64,000 nucleotides of DNA from Azospirillum melinis. GTDB taxonomy: Bacteria > Pseudomonadota > Alphaproteobacteria > Azospirillales > Azospirillaceae. The DNA lies in the NCBI RefSeq assembly GCF_013340935.1, contig NZ_WHOS01000003.1, positions 62,001 to 126,000 of the forward strand. The letters are read 5' to 3'. Position 1 is the stretch's first letter. Each line of letters starts with the position of its first letter. The translations under genes were made by a program, and so were the position numbers. Below are positions 25,322 to 32,768 of this stretch, one piece after another. A model generated the notes under the pieces. The model made no database searches. It had not been told where the DNA came from and worked only from the letters and a program-made list of their open reading frames with translations.

Positions 25322-25771
25322 ATGGTTCAGTATATCGGCCCCGATCCGCTCCGCAGTCTCTACGACGCCGTCCAGACGATGCGGCGCGAACCGTCCGCCA
25401 TTCCCGAGACCTCCCGCACCGGAAAGCTGCTGGCCCAAGGCCGCGCCCGCATGGCACGCAAGGTGGGAGAGGAGGCGATCGAGGTGGCGATCGAGGCGAT
25501 GCGCGGCGACCGCAGCGCGCTGGTGATGGAGGCGGCGGACCTGCTGTACAATCTGGTGGTCCTGCTGGCCGACCTGGATATCGCCCCCGACGAGATCCTG
25601 GCGGAGCTGCGGCGGCGCGAACTGGCCTACGGCATAGCCGAAAAGCTGCCGAAATCGGACGACCCCATCAACGGTGTCGCCGCCAGCCATGACAAGCCGC
25701 TTCCCCCCAAGTCCAATTCCGACAGGTCCAATTCCGACAAACCCAATCAGGCCAAACGCTGCAAGCGCTAG
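25322..25771 (+). CDS. hisE: Phosphoribosyl-ATP diphosphatase-like protein (HisE family)
   Basis: HisE hydrolyses phosphoribosyl-ATP in histidine synthesis. The first 105 of 149 residues carry the MazG-like core with the metal-binding acidic residues in KVGEEAIEVAIEA and LVMEAADLLYNLVVLL. A 40-residue tail rich in Ser, Asn, Asp and Lys follows, and part of it is encoded by a 15-base tandem repeat. No other his gene is nearby, whereas HisE is usually linked to hisF or hisI, so this could be a second copy or a relative with another nucleotide substrate. The ATG at 25322 or a GTG at 25319 could start it. The end overlaps the convergent kinase gene by four bases. Confidence 0.8.
   Translation: MVQYIGPDPLRSLYDAVQTMRREPSAIPETSRTGKLLAQGRARMARKVGEEAIEVAIEAMRGDRSALVMEAADLLYNLVVLLADLDIAPDEILAELRRRELAYGIAEKLPKSDDPINGVAASHDKPLPPKSNSDRSNSDKPNQAKRCKR
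25711..25739 (+). repeat. 15-base tandem repeat in the HisE-like tail
   Basis: GTCCAATTCCGACA occurs exactly at 25711-25724 and again at 25726-25739, encoding SNSDR and SNSDK units. A decayed third unit may follow (PNQAK). Confidence 0.85.
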
Positions 25772-27462
25772 GCGGGGTCCGCCTCCTGCGGGAAGGCCAG
25801 ATCGAACCGCGTGCCCGCGCCCCTGGCGAAATGGTATTCGCCGTGGATTTGCCGGGTGAAGGCCCGGATCAGATCCATGCCCATCGACCGCCGTCCGGGC
25901 GGGGCGGCATCCTCCGGTTCCGGCGCGCCGGTGCCGTCATCCTCGATGGTCAGGTGCAGCGATCCGTCTTCCGCCTTCACCGCGATATCGATGGTGCCGG
26001 AGCAGCGGCCTGTGAAGGCATGCTTGTAGGCGTTCGATACCACCTCGTTCAGGATCAGGGCGAAGGGCACCACACGGTTCAGGTCGAGGCTGACGGGCTC
26101 GACCCGGTGCCTGATGACGATGGTCCGGCCGGGGCGGCGGTGGAAGCTGTTGAGGTGCCCGGCCAGCGCCTCGACGAAATTGTCGAGCCGGACCGCCGAC
26201 ACGCCGGTCGACCGGTAGATCTGCTCGTGGATCAGCCCCATCGTGTTGATGCGGGTCAGGGCTTCGCTGAACGGCGCTTCCAGTTCAGGCGACCGTTGCG
26301 CCTGCAACTCCAACAGGCTGAGAATGACCTGCAGGTTGTTCTTCACCCGGTGGTGAATGTCACGCAGCAGCACTTCCTTGTCGGCAAGCGCCTGATCGAG
26401 ATGGCGGGTGCGCTCGGCGATGCGGCCCTCCAGCGCTTCGTTGGCGCGGCGCAGCGCCTTCTGCGCATTGACCGCCTGCCGCGACCGGTGCAACGCGATG
26501 CCGCCCAGCAGGCCCAGCAGACCGAGCGCCGGGAAGGCCGTCAGCACATAGGGCAACACCCGGTCGCGCCAGGCCGCCTCGATGGAGGCCACATCGGTGC
26601 CATAGACCACGTAGACGGGCAGGTCGGGCACCTTGCGGCGGGCCAGCAACCGCTCGATTCCGTCGGAGGGCGTGACCGCGCGGAAGATGCCGTTCCTGTC
26701 GGGGGCGGAGATCAGTTCCGGGAAATGGCCAATGGCGGCGCTGTCCTGCGGCGCGATCATCGGGTTGCGGACCAGCACCTCGCCATCCTCGCGCATCAGC
26801 AGGATCACATCGCGGGACCCATGCAGGACCGAACGGTAGAAGTCGGTGAAATAGCTGGGAAGCAGCGAGATCTGCGCCACACCCTGGAACCGGTGGTCAG
26901 GCAGTTCCATCCGGCGGCTCAGGGTGAAGACGACGTCCGATACGATCTTGCCGTTCAGCCGTGGGCCGATGTAAAGCATCGTGCCGGGATTCAGGTGGGC
27001 GCGGAAATACTCGCGGTCTCCCGCGTTCAGCGGGCGCATCGGCCATTCGTAGCTGCTGGCGCGAACCCGCCCGGTCTCGTCGGTGATCCAATAGGACTGG
27101 ACCTCCGGCGATTGCGCAGCCATCGCCTTCAGCCGCTCGAACAGCAGGGGGGTGCCGTCGATCCGGTCCCAGCCCAGGTCGTCCACCATCCATTCCATGT
27201 GCGACAGGGTGGAGGCATGGATGCCCAGCGTCCTCGCCGCATGTTCCTCAAGGACGCGGGCGATGGCGATGCTGCGGTTCTCCGCCTCGGAGATCACCTG
27301 GCTGCGGTACTGGTAGGCCGAGAACACCAGCAGGGCGGCGGTGAGGCCCAGCGACACCGCCAGCAATGCGCCCACAGCCAGGGACGCTGCCTTGCGCCCC
27401 TCCTGTTCCGCATCCCGGCTTCCTGCGGCATGTGAGTCCTGTTCGAGGCCAGCAGGGGTCAT
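25768..27462 (-). CDS. Membrane sensor histidine kinase, HisKA_2 type
   Basis: This kinase has two membrane segments (AVGALLAVSLGLTAALLVF near the N-terminus and VLPYVLTAFPALGLLGLLGG in the middle) that enclose a periplasmic region of about 260 residues with a Cache-like pattern (YWITDETGRVRASS, YFRAHLNPGTMLYIGP). The C-terminal half has the HisKA_2 box DIHHRVKNNLQVILSLLELQ with the phospho-acceptor His, then an ATPase domain (NEVVSNAYKHAF, IEDDGTG). The ATG at 27462 has no clear ribosome site, and a TTG at 27486 would add eight residues. A partner receiver is encoded divergently at 27926. The ligand is unknown. Confidence 0.88.
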   Translation of the reverse strand: MTPAGLEQDSHAAGSRDAEQEGRKAASLAVGALLAVSLGLTAALLVFSAYQYRSQVISEAENRSIAIARVLEEHAARTLGIHASTLSHMEWMVDDLGWDRIDGTPLLFERLKAMAAQSPEVQSYWITDETGRVRASSYEWPMRPLNAGDREYFRAHLNPGTMLYIGPRLNGKIVSDVVFTLSRRMELPDHRFQGVAQISLLPSYFTDFYRSVLHGSRDVILLMREDGEVLVRNPMIAPQDSAAIGHFPELISAPDRNGIFRAVTPSDGIERLLARRKVPDLPVYVVYGTDVASIEAAWRDRVLPYVLTAFPALGLLGLLGGIALHRSRQAVNAQKALRRANEALEGRIAERTRHLDQALADKEVLLRDIHHRVKNNLQVILSLLELQAQRSPELEAPFSEALTRINTMGLIHEQIYRSTGVSAVRLDNFVEALAGHLNSFHRRPGRTIVIRHRVEPVSLDLNRVVPFALILNEVVSNAYKHAFTGRCSGTIDIAVKAEDGSLHLTIEDDGTGAPEPEDAAPPGRRSMGMDLIRAFTRQIHGEYHFARGAGTRFDLAFPQEADPA

Positions 27463-27534
27463 CGGGGCGAGGTGGTCCTTCTGCAAAGGGGATAGGCAGG
27501 GCGCGAGAATAGCTCAAGCGTTGCATTCCGTCAT

Positions 27535-27550
27535 CCGACAACCATGTCGG
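27535..27550. promoter_or_regulatory. Inverted repeat next to AT-rich patch
   Basis: CCGACA and TGTCGG flank ACCA, just before TTAAATATCTATACTAT. The placement between divergent kinase genes suits an operator. Function unproven. Confidence 0.3.
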
Positions 27551-27860
27551 GTTAAATATCTATACTATTTCCCTGAATGGTGGGCGTCGCCTTCCCTTTT
27601 GTCCAATCCGGAATGCAGCCCTGGGACTTTGGCCGAGGGAGCATCCCCGCAGCATGGGAAAGGGAATCCTTCATCCTCTCTCCCGGTGGGCAGCCTTCCC
27701 GTGATCAGTGTTGCACCCGCTCCGTCCTTTGCACAGCTTCCGTTGTGTGTGGACGCAATGAACTCTTGCGAAACATTGACGAACCGACACGGCGCTGTTC
27801 GCTCATATGCGACAAATTGAAACGAATGCTGCCAATTCGTCCGATCGGACTTGGAGCCGG

Positions 27861-27872
27861 CACCGTACGGTG
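27861..27872. promoter_or_regulatory. Perfect 12-base palindrome upstream of the Sia-like operon
   Basis: CACCGTACGGTG is fully self-complementary and lies 54-65 bases before the receiver-kinase ATG. It is a candidate regulator binding site. Confidence 0.4.
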
Positions 27873-27925
27873 GTTCCATTGTGCTGTGGTGAGGGCGGTC
27901 ATGCGCAGTGGTGTGGGGGTGGCGG

Positions 27926-29695
27926 ATGATGGGGATGGACGGTGGGCTGGACGACGAGCTGCTGTTCGGCCCGGAAGACGGCGCCGTGACCGTGGCAACG
28001 CCCCAGCGGCCGTGCGGGCTGCCCTGGCCCGTTCTGGTGGTGGACGACGATCCCCAGGTCCATGCCATGACCGCGGTTCTGCTGCGCGACTTCGATTTCG
28101 ACGGACGCCCGTTCGAGGTGGTGAGCGCACTGTCGGCGGAGGAGGCGAAGGCGGTCCTCGCCCAGCGGCCGGACCTGCCCATTGCCCTGCTCGATGTGGT
28201 GATGGAGACGGAGGATGCCGGCCTGAAGCTGGTACGCTACATCAGGGAGGAGCTGGGCAACCACCGCATGCGCATCATCCTGCGCACAGGCCAGCCTGGA
28301 CAGGCGCCGGAACGCGACGTCATCGTCGGCTATGACATCAACGATTACAAAGCCAAGAGCGAGCTGACCGCCCAGCGTCTTTTCACCACCCTGGTCAGCG
28401 CGTTGCGCGCCTGGCGCGACATCGTGACGATCGAGCGCAACAGGCAGGGGCTGGAGCGGATCCTCAGCGCGTCGGCTCCGCTGTTCGAGATGCGGCCGAT
28501 GCGCAGCTTCGTCGAACGGCTGGCGGAGCAGATCGCCCGCGTTGTCGATCACGGCGCCGCGCCGGCGGTGCTGGCCTGCCGGCCGGTAGCGCGTGCCGAC
28601 GGCAGCCTGACCGTCGAAATCGTCGCCGGGCTGGGCCCGTTCGCCGGCAGCATCGGCATGCCGGTCGGCGATGTCCTGTCCGCCGCCGCCGCCGGGGAGG
28701 TGGCAAATGCGCTCGCCACCCAATCCAATCTCTACCGCGACGACCATTGCGTCCTGGTTTTCCGCACGCGCGAGCATGGCGTGACCATCTTCCGGCTGGA
28801 ACGGACGGAGCCCTATATCGCCGACGAGCACCGTCTGCTGGAGCTGTTCTGCAACCGCGTCGCCATCGGGTTCGACAATGTCTGCCTGTATGAGGAGCTG
28901 ATGGCGCTGAACCGCTCGCTGGAACAGCGGGTGGAGGATCGCACGCTGGAACTGGCCGCCAACCAGAAGGCGCTGATCCTGGCGAAGGAACGGGTGGAAC
29001 GGGCGCTGGAGCGCGAACTGCTGGCGCGCGACCAGCAGCGCCAGTTCCTGGGCATGGTCAGCCACGAATTCCGCACGCCGCTCGCCATCATCGACAGCGC
29101 CGCCCAACTGCTGGCGATGCGGGCCGGGCAGGTGGAGCCGGAGATGCTGGAACGGCTGGCGGTGATCCGCGGCAGCGTGCAGCGCCTGACCGGCCTGATC
29201 GACTCCCATCTGACCGACGAGCGGCTGCAGAGCAATGCCCTCGTCGTGGAGCGGGCCGAGATCGACCTTCCGGATCTGATCCGCACGGTCGTCCAGCCAT
29301 TCCGCGTCGCCTACCCCGACCGCGAATTCCGGCTGACCCTGGACCGTTTGCCGCGGCGGGCGGAAATCGATGCCAACCTGATCGGTCTGGTGATCAGCAA
29401 TCTGGTCAACAACGCCCTCAAATATTCCGGACCGGGTGGGCCGATCCTCCTCAGCGGCGACACCGACGGCGCCATGGCGGTGATCGAGGTGACGGACCAT
29501 GGCCGCGGCATTCCCGAGGTGGAGCTTCCGCGCCTGTTCGACCGTTTCTTCCGCGGGGCGGGCGCTTCCGGAGTGCCGGGCACCGGCATCGGGCTGCACA
29601 CCGTCCAGCAGATCGCCCTACTGCATGGCGGCGCGGTCGCCGTCGACAGCATGCTGGGGAAGGGATCGACCTTCCGGGTCGTGGTGCCGGTGTGA
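27926..29695 (+). CDS. Receiver-DUF3369-histidine kinase hybrid
   Basis: This is a soluble signalling protein of 589 residues. A receiver (about 36-165) has phospho-acceptor Asp90 in IALLDVVMETEDAG and the LRTGQPGQAPE segment seen in receivers that precede DUF3369. A DUF3369/GAF-like domain (about 170-330), a helical linker, HisKA with His380 in GMVSHEFRTPL, and an ATPase domain (NLVNNALKYSG, DHGRGIP, GTGIGLHTV) follow. An input receiver on a kinase suggests it relays phosphate from another kinase, possibly the divergent one at 25768. It heads the plus-strand operon with siaB, siaC and another kinase. Several nearby ATGs make the exact start uncertain. Confidence 0.92.
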   Translation: MMGMDGGLDDELLFGPEDGAVTVATPQRPCGLPWPVLVVDDDPQVHAMTAVLLRDFDFDGRPFEVVSALSAEEAKAVLAQRPDLPIALLDVVMETEDAGLKLVRYIREELGNHRMRIILRTGQPGQAPERDVIVGYDINDYKAKSELTAQRLFTTLVSALRAWRDIVTIERNRQGLERILSASAPLFEMRPMRSFVERLAEQIARVVDHGAAPAVLACRPVARADGSLTVEIVAGLGPFAGSIGMPVGDVLSAAAAGEVANALATQSNLYRDDHCVLVFRTREHGVTIFRLERTEPYIADEHRLLELFCNRVAIGFDNVCLYEELMALNRSLEQRVEDRTLELAANQKALILAKERVERALERELLARDQQRQFLGMVSHEFRTPLAIIDSAAQLLAMRAGQVEPEMLERLAVIRGSVQRLTGLIDSHLTDERLQSNALVVERAEIDLPDLIRTVVQPFRVAYPDREFRLTLDRLPRRAEIDANLIGLVISNLVNNALKYSGPGGPILLSGDTDGAMAVIEVTDHGRGIPEVELPRLFDRFFRGAGASGVPGTGIGLHTVQQIALLHGGAVAVDSMLGKGSTFRVVVPV

Positions 29696-29792
29696 TGCAG
29701 CGCGACGTCGCGGCTGTCCCCATGTTGCCTCTCCGAAAGTCTATGGTCCTTTGTCATAGGAGGTGACATAGTCGGGCGGAACCCTGGTACCG

Positions 29793-30365
29793 GTGGAACG
29801 TCAGGCCACAGCGATGCTCGCCCAGCAATATGCGTCGATTAAGCGCGATCTCGACGACAAGGGGATCGTGTTCTCTTTCAGCGGATATTTGTCGGAGGGG
29901 ATACTTTACTCCCTGGGTGAGGCTCTGCGCGAGAAGCTGGCCTTGGAGGCGGCCGACGGGCCGACCATCCGCCGCGTCTTCTCGGTCTTCGTCGAGCAGA
30001 TGCAGAACATCATCCGCTATTCGGCGGAGAAGTTGTCCGGCACTGCCGGCCGCGCGGTGGAACTCAGCGCCGGAATGGTCACCATCGGCATGGAGCGCGG
30101 CAAGGTCTTCATCGTCTGCGGCAACACCGTGCGCAACAGCGAGGTGCCCCGCCTGAAGGAGCGGCTGGACCATCTGAAGAGCCTGGATCGCGACGGTATC
30201 AAGACCTACTACCGCGAGCAGCTTCGCGAGGAACCGGACGACAGCAGCCGCGGCGCTACGTTGGGATTGATCGAGATCGCCCGGCGTGCCAGCGATCCCA
30301 TCGATTACGATTTCAACGCGATGGACGCCGACCGCAGCTTCTTCTGCCTCAAGGTCAGCGTATGA
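29793..30365 (+). CDS. siaB: SiaB-like protein kinase (DUF6272)
   Basis: The 190-residue protein resembles SiaB, which in Pseudomonas aeruginosa phosphorylates the partner protein SiaC and opposes the phosphatase SiaA. Visible features are the N-terminal GIVFSFSGYLSEGILYSLGEAL, an ATPase-like helix (VFVEQMQNIIRYSAE) with Glu, Gln and Asn in N-box positions, and GATLGLIEIARRASDPIDYDF near the C-terminus. It starts with GTG at 29793, or possibly ATG at 29814; neither ribosome site is strong. The stop overlaps the siaC start by ATGA, so the two are almost certainly made together. The family call rests on recalled motifs; the symbol is by homology. Confidence 0.8.
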   Translation: MERQATAMLAQQYASIKRDLDDKGIVFSFSGYLSEGILYSLGEALREKLALEAADGPTIRRVFSVFVEQMQNIIRYSAEKLSGTAGRAVELSAGMVTIGMERGKVFIVCGNTVRNSEVPRLKERLDHLKSLDRDGIKTYYREQLREEPDDSSRGATLGLIEIARRASDPIDYDFNAMDADRSFFCLKVSV

Positions 30366-30787
30366 AGGTCCGAGCCGAGAACCACGCGATGGACTGCCTG
30401 ACCATTCCCGCCACCGGACGGACGCCGGGCGTGTCGTTCGACTTCGCCAACGGTCATTTGCGGATGACCGGCGAGTCCTATCCCGACGATGTCGCGGCCT
30501 TCTTCGGCCCGGTGTTCGAGGCGCTGCGCGGCTTCCTCGACGATCCCGACGGCGGTCCCATCCGCTTCGACATGGAGCTCCTCTATTTCAACAGCTCCAG
30601 TGCCAAGGCTCTGATGAACATATTCCAGATGCTTGAGACGGTGGCCAAGGGCGGGCGGCCGGTGACGCTGACATGGTGCGTCGAGGAGAATGACGAGTCC
30701 ATGCGCGAACTGGGCGAGGATTTTGCGGAGGATTTGCGGCACGTCGTCTTCCAGATGCGGGAGATGCCCGCCGGCGGCCCGCCATGA
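30362..30787 (+). CDS. siaC: SiaC-like partner-switch protein (DUF1987)
   Basis: SiaC is a STAS-like protein whose phosphorylation state decides its binding partner; in Pseudomonas unphosphorylated SiaC activates the diguanylate cyclase SiaD. This 141-residue protein has the DUF1987 layout: TPGVSFDFANGHLRMTGESYPDD, then the core MELLYFNSSSAKALMNIF. The phospho-acceptor in Pseudomonas is Thr68 in an N-T-S-S setting; here the equivalent residue appears to be Ser78. It overlaps siaB upstream and the kinase gene downstream, each by ATGA. No diguanylate cyclase is encoded in this window, so its target is probably different, perhaps the coupled kinase. Confidence 0.82.
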   Translation: MKVRAENHAMDCLTIPATGRTPGVSFDFANGHLRMTGESYPDDVAAFFGPVFEALRGFLDDPDGGPIRFDMELLYFNSSSAKALMNIFQMLETVAKGGRPVTLTWCVEENDESMRELGEDFAEDLRHVVFQMREMPAGGPP

Positions 30788-31833
30788 GCTTCAATCTCTT
30801 CGCCGCGGAGGAGGAGGCCCTCGCCAAGGCCCGCGCTCTGGAGACGAGGCTGGGCGCGCTGGCGCCGGACTGCCTGCCCGAATTCCGCGACCTGATCGCC
30901 GCCTTCGAACTCAGCACGCGGGAGCAACAGCGGCTCGTGCGGGTCAGCGACCGGTTGCAGGGCCAATTGAACGACGCCATCCACGAGCTGGACCGCCAGC
31001 GCAGCGAGGCGGAGGCGGCACTCGATCACCTGCGCGAGGCGCAGGAGGCGATGGTCCAGTCGGAGAAGCTGGCGTCGCTCGGCGCGCTGGTCGCCGGCGT
31101 CGCCCATGAGATCAACACGCCGGTCGGCATCGCCGTCTCCTGCGCCTCGCATCTGGCCGACGCCACCCAGGCGATGCGCCGGCGGGCAGACGGCGGGACC
31201 TTGGGCAAGGCGGAGTTCGCCCGCTATCTCGCCACGGCGGTCGACACCACCGACCTGATTCTCGGCAATTGCGAAAGGGCGTCGCAGTTGATCGCCGGCT
31301 TCAAGCAGGTGGCGGTGGACCGCGCCAGCGCTGTGCGACGCACCGTCAATCTCGCCGCCTATATCCAGGATACGCTGGTCAGCCTTCAGCCCAAATTCCG
31401 GCCATCGGGCCATGCGGTGGCGGTCTATTGTCCCGCCGACTTGGAACTGGACAGCTATCCCGGCGTGCTGTCGCAGATTTTGTCGAATCTGGTGATGAAT
31501 GCGCTGACCCATGCCTTCGTCGACGGGCAGCCAGGGGGGATGGCGATCACGGTGGATTGTCCGGACGCCGACACCGTCCGCATGTGCTTCGCCGACAATG
31601 GCCGCGGCATGAGCGAGGAGCACAGCGCCCGGGTGTTCGAGCCCTTCTTCACCACCAGGCGCGGTCGCGGCGGCAGCGGGCTTGGGCTCCACATCGTCCA
31701 CAATCTGGTGGCCGGCGTTCTGATGGGCTCGATCACGGTGTGCAGCGCGCCCGACCTTGGCACCAGTTTCACCCTGCAGTTCCCCCGCCGGACGCCCGAC
31801 CGCGACCTGCCGGTCGAGGCTCTGACGATGTAG
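30784..31833 (+). CDS. Soluble histidine kinase with coiled-coil N-terminus
   Basis: This 349-residue kinase lacks membrane segments. Residues about 1-95 are helical with heptads (LQGQLNDAIHELDRQRSEAEAAL). His108 lies in LGALVAGVAHEINTPVGIAV, and the ATPase domain has N, G1 and G2 boxes (LSNLVMNALTHAF, FADNGRGMSEE, GSGLGLHIVHNLV). The start overlaps siaC by ATGA, which suggests stoichiometric production and a physical link with SiaC. It ends only 9 bases from the convergent response regulator gene, the most likely phosphate acceptor. Confidence 0.92.
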   Translation: MSFNLFAAEEEALAKARALETRLGALAPDCLPEFRDLIAAFELSTREQQRLVRVSDRLQGQLNDAIHELDRQRSEAEAALDHLREAQEAMVQSEKLASLGALVAGVAHEINTPVGIAVSCASHLADATQAMRRRADGGTLGKAEFARYLATAVDTTDLILGNCERASQLIAGFKQVAVDRASAVRRTVNLAAYIQDTLVSLQPKFRPSGHAVAVYCPADLELDSYPGVLSQILSNLVMNALTHAFVDGQPGGMAITVDCPDADTVRMCFADNGRGMSEEHSARVFEPFFTTRRGRGGSGLGLHIVHNLVAGVLMGSITVCSAPDLGTSFTLQFPRRTPDRDLPVEALTM

Positions 31834-31842
31834 AACAGGGAC

Positions 31843-32604
31843 TCAGCCCTGGCCCGTCCCAACCACCCGGATCGGAGCGGAGAACACGTAACCGACGCCA
31901 TGCACCGACTTCAGCGGGGCAGGACCGCCGATGGCGCCCTCCACCTTGTGGCGCAGGCGGCCGACGACGGTGTCGATGGAGCGGTCTTCCGGGTTCCAGC
32001 GGCGATTGTACAAAGCCTGGGAGATCTGGTCACGGGTCGCCGGCTTGCGTGCCTGGGTGGCGAGCAGGCTGGTCAGCTTCATCTCCATGCTGGTCAGGCT
32101 GATGCGGATGCCGGCAGGATTGGTAAGGCTCCATTCCGTCGGGTCCAGCGACCAGCGCGCCTCGTCCGCCCCGTCGATGGCGGCTTCGCCGGACGCCGTG
32201 CCGTTGGCGGACTGGGCGGCCGATTCCGCGGCGCGCTCGCTCAGCCGCCGCAGCAGCGACTTCACCTGCGCCTCCAGTTCGCGCAGCTCGACCGGCTTCA
32301 CCAGATAGGCGTCGGCGCCGATCTCCAGCCCGACGATGCGGTCGACCGTCGAGCTGCGGGCGGTGACCATGATGATGCCGGCGCCATGATGGTCACGCAG
32401 CCGGGCCGCGATCTTGAACCCGTCCTCGTCCGGCAGATTCACATCCAGGATGACGATGGCGGCGGTGCGGGTCTGCAACAGCCGGTCCAGTTCCGTCCCG
32501 TCGCGTGCGCCGATGGCATCGAATCCGCAGCTCGACAGATACTCCACCATGTCGGACCGCAAGGAATTCTCATCTTCGACCACGACGATCGTCGGACCGG
32601 CCAT
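31843..32604 (-). CDS. OmpR-family response regulator
   Basis: This 253-residue regulator has a receiver with Glu10, Asp11, phospho-acceptor Asp54 (VILDVNLPDEDGF), Thr in MVTARS and Lys in YLVKPVELREL. A linker rich in Ala, Ser and Gly follows, then a winged-helix DNA-binding domain (LTSMEMKLTSLLATQARKPATRDQ, then SIDTVVGRLRHKVE and VHGVGYVFSAP). It converges with the kinase at 30784, its probable partner. Upstream of its start lie two TTGTGACG direct repeats 10 bases apart, a possible self-binding site. Confidence 0.94.
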   Translation of the reverse strand: MAGPTIVVVEDENSLRSDMVEYLSSCGFDAIGARDGTELDRLLQTRTAAIVILDVNLPDEDGFKIAARLRDHHGAGIIMVTARSSTVDRIVGLEIGADAYLVKPVELRELEAQVKSLLRRLSERAAESAAQSANGTASGEAAIDGADEARWSLDPTEWSLTNPAGIRISLTSMEMKLTSLLATQARKPATRDQISQALYNRRWNPEDRSIDTVVGRLRHKVEGAIGGPAPLKSVHGVGYVFSAPIRVVGTGQG

Positions 32605-32705
32605 GCCGTGTTCTCCCTATCACCACTCCAGCGGGTGCAACATACCCTGGAATGCCTAAATTTTAAAACAAACTTGAGAGGTAGTCGCTGCTCCTGCTGC
32701 GCCTG

Positions 32706-32723
32706 CGTCACAACCCGTCACAA
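32706..32723 (-). promoter_or_regulatory. Direct repeats with 10-base period, candidate OmpR-type site
   Basis: CGTCACAA occurs at 32706-32713 and 32716-32723, so the same face of the helix is presented twice. The repeats are about 100-120 bases upstream of the regulator gene and 46 bases past the end of the phosphatase gene. Paired repeats with this period are typical binding sites of OmpR-family dimers. Confidence 0.5.
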
Positions 32724-32768
32724 TATATGACATGTCTGTAACAGATTCGCACAATCGGTCCAGGACTT

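Larger units (their letters stand above)
27463..27925. other. Divergent regulatory region upstream of the Sia-like operon
   Basis: This gap of 463 bases lies between two divergent kinase genes. It holds an AT-rich patch with TATACT at 27561-27566, a 16-base imperfect palindrome at 27535-27550 and a perfect 12-base palindrome at 27861-27872. I find no convincing gene and no confident promoter pair. Confidence 0.55.

Noticed and set aside
30362..31833. A fused SiaC-SiaD diguanylate cyclase
   Set aside because: The coupled gene has HisKA and ATPase boxes and no GGDEF motif.
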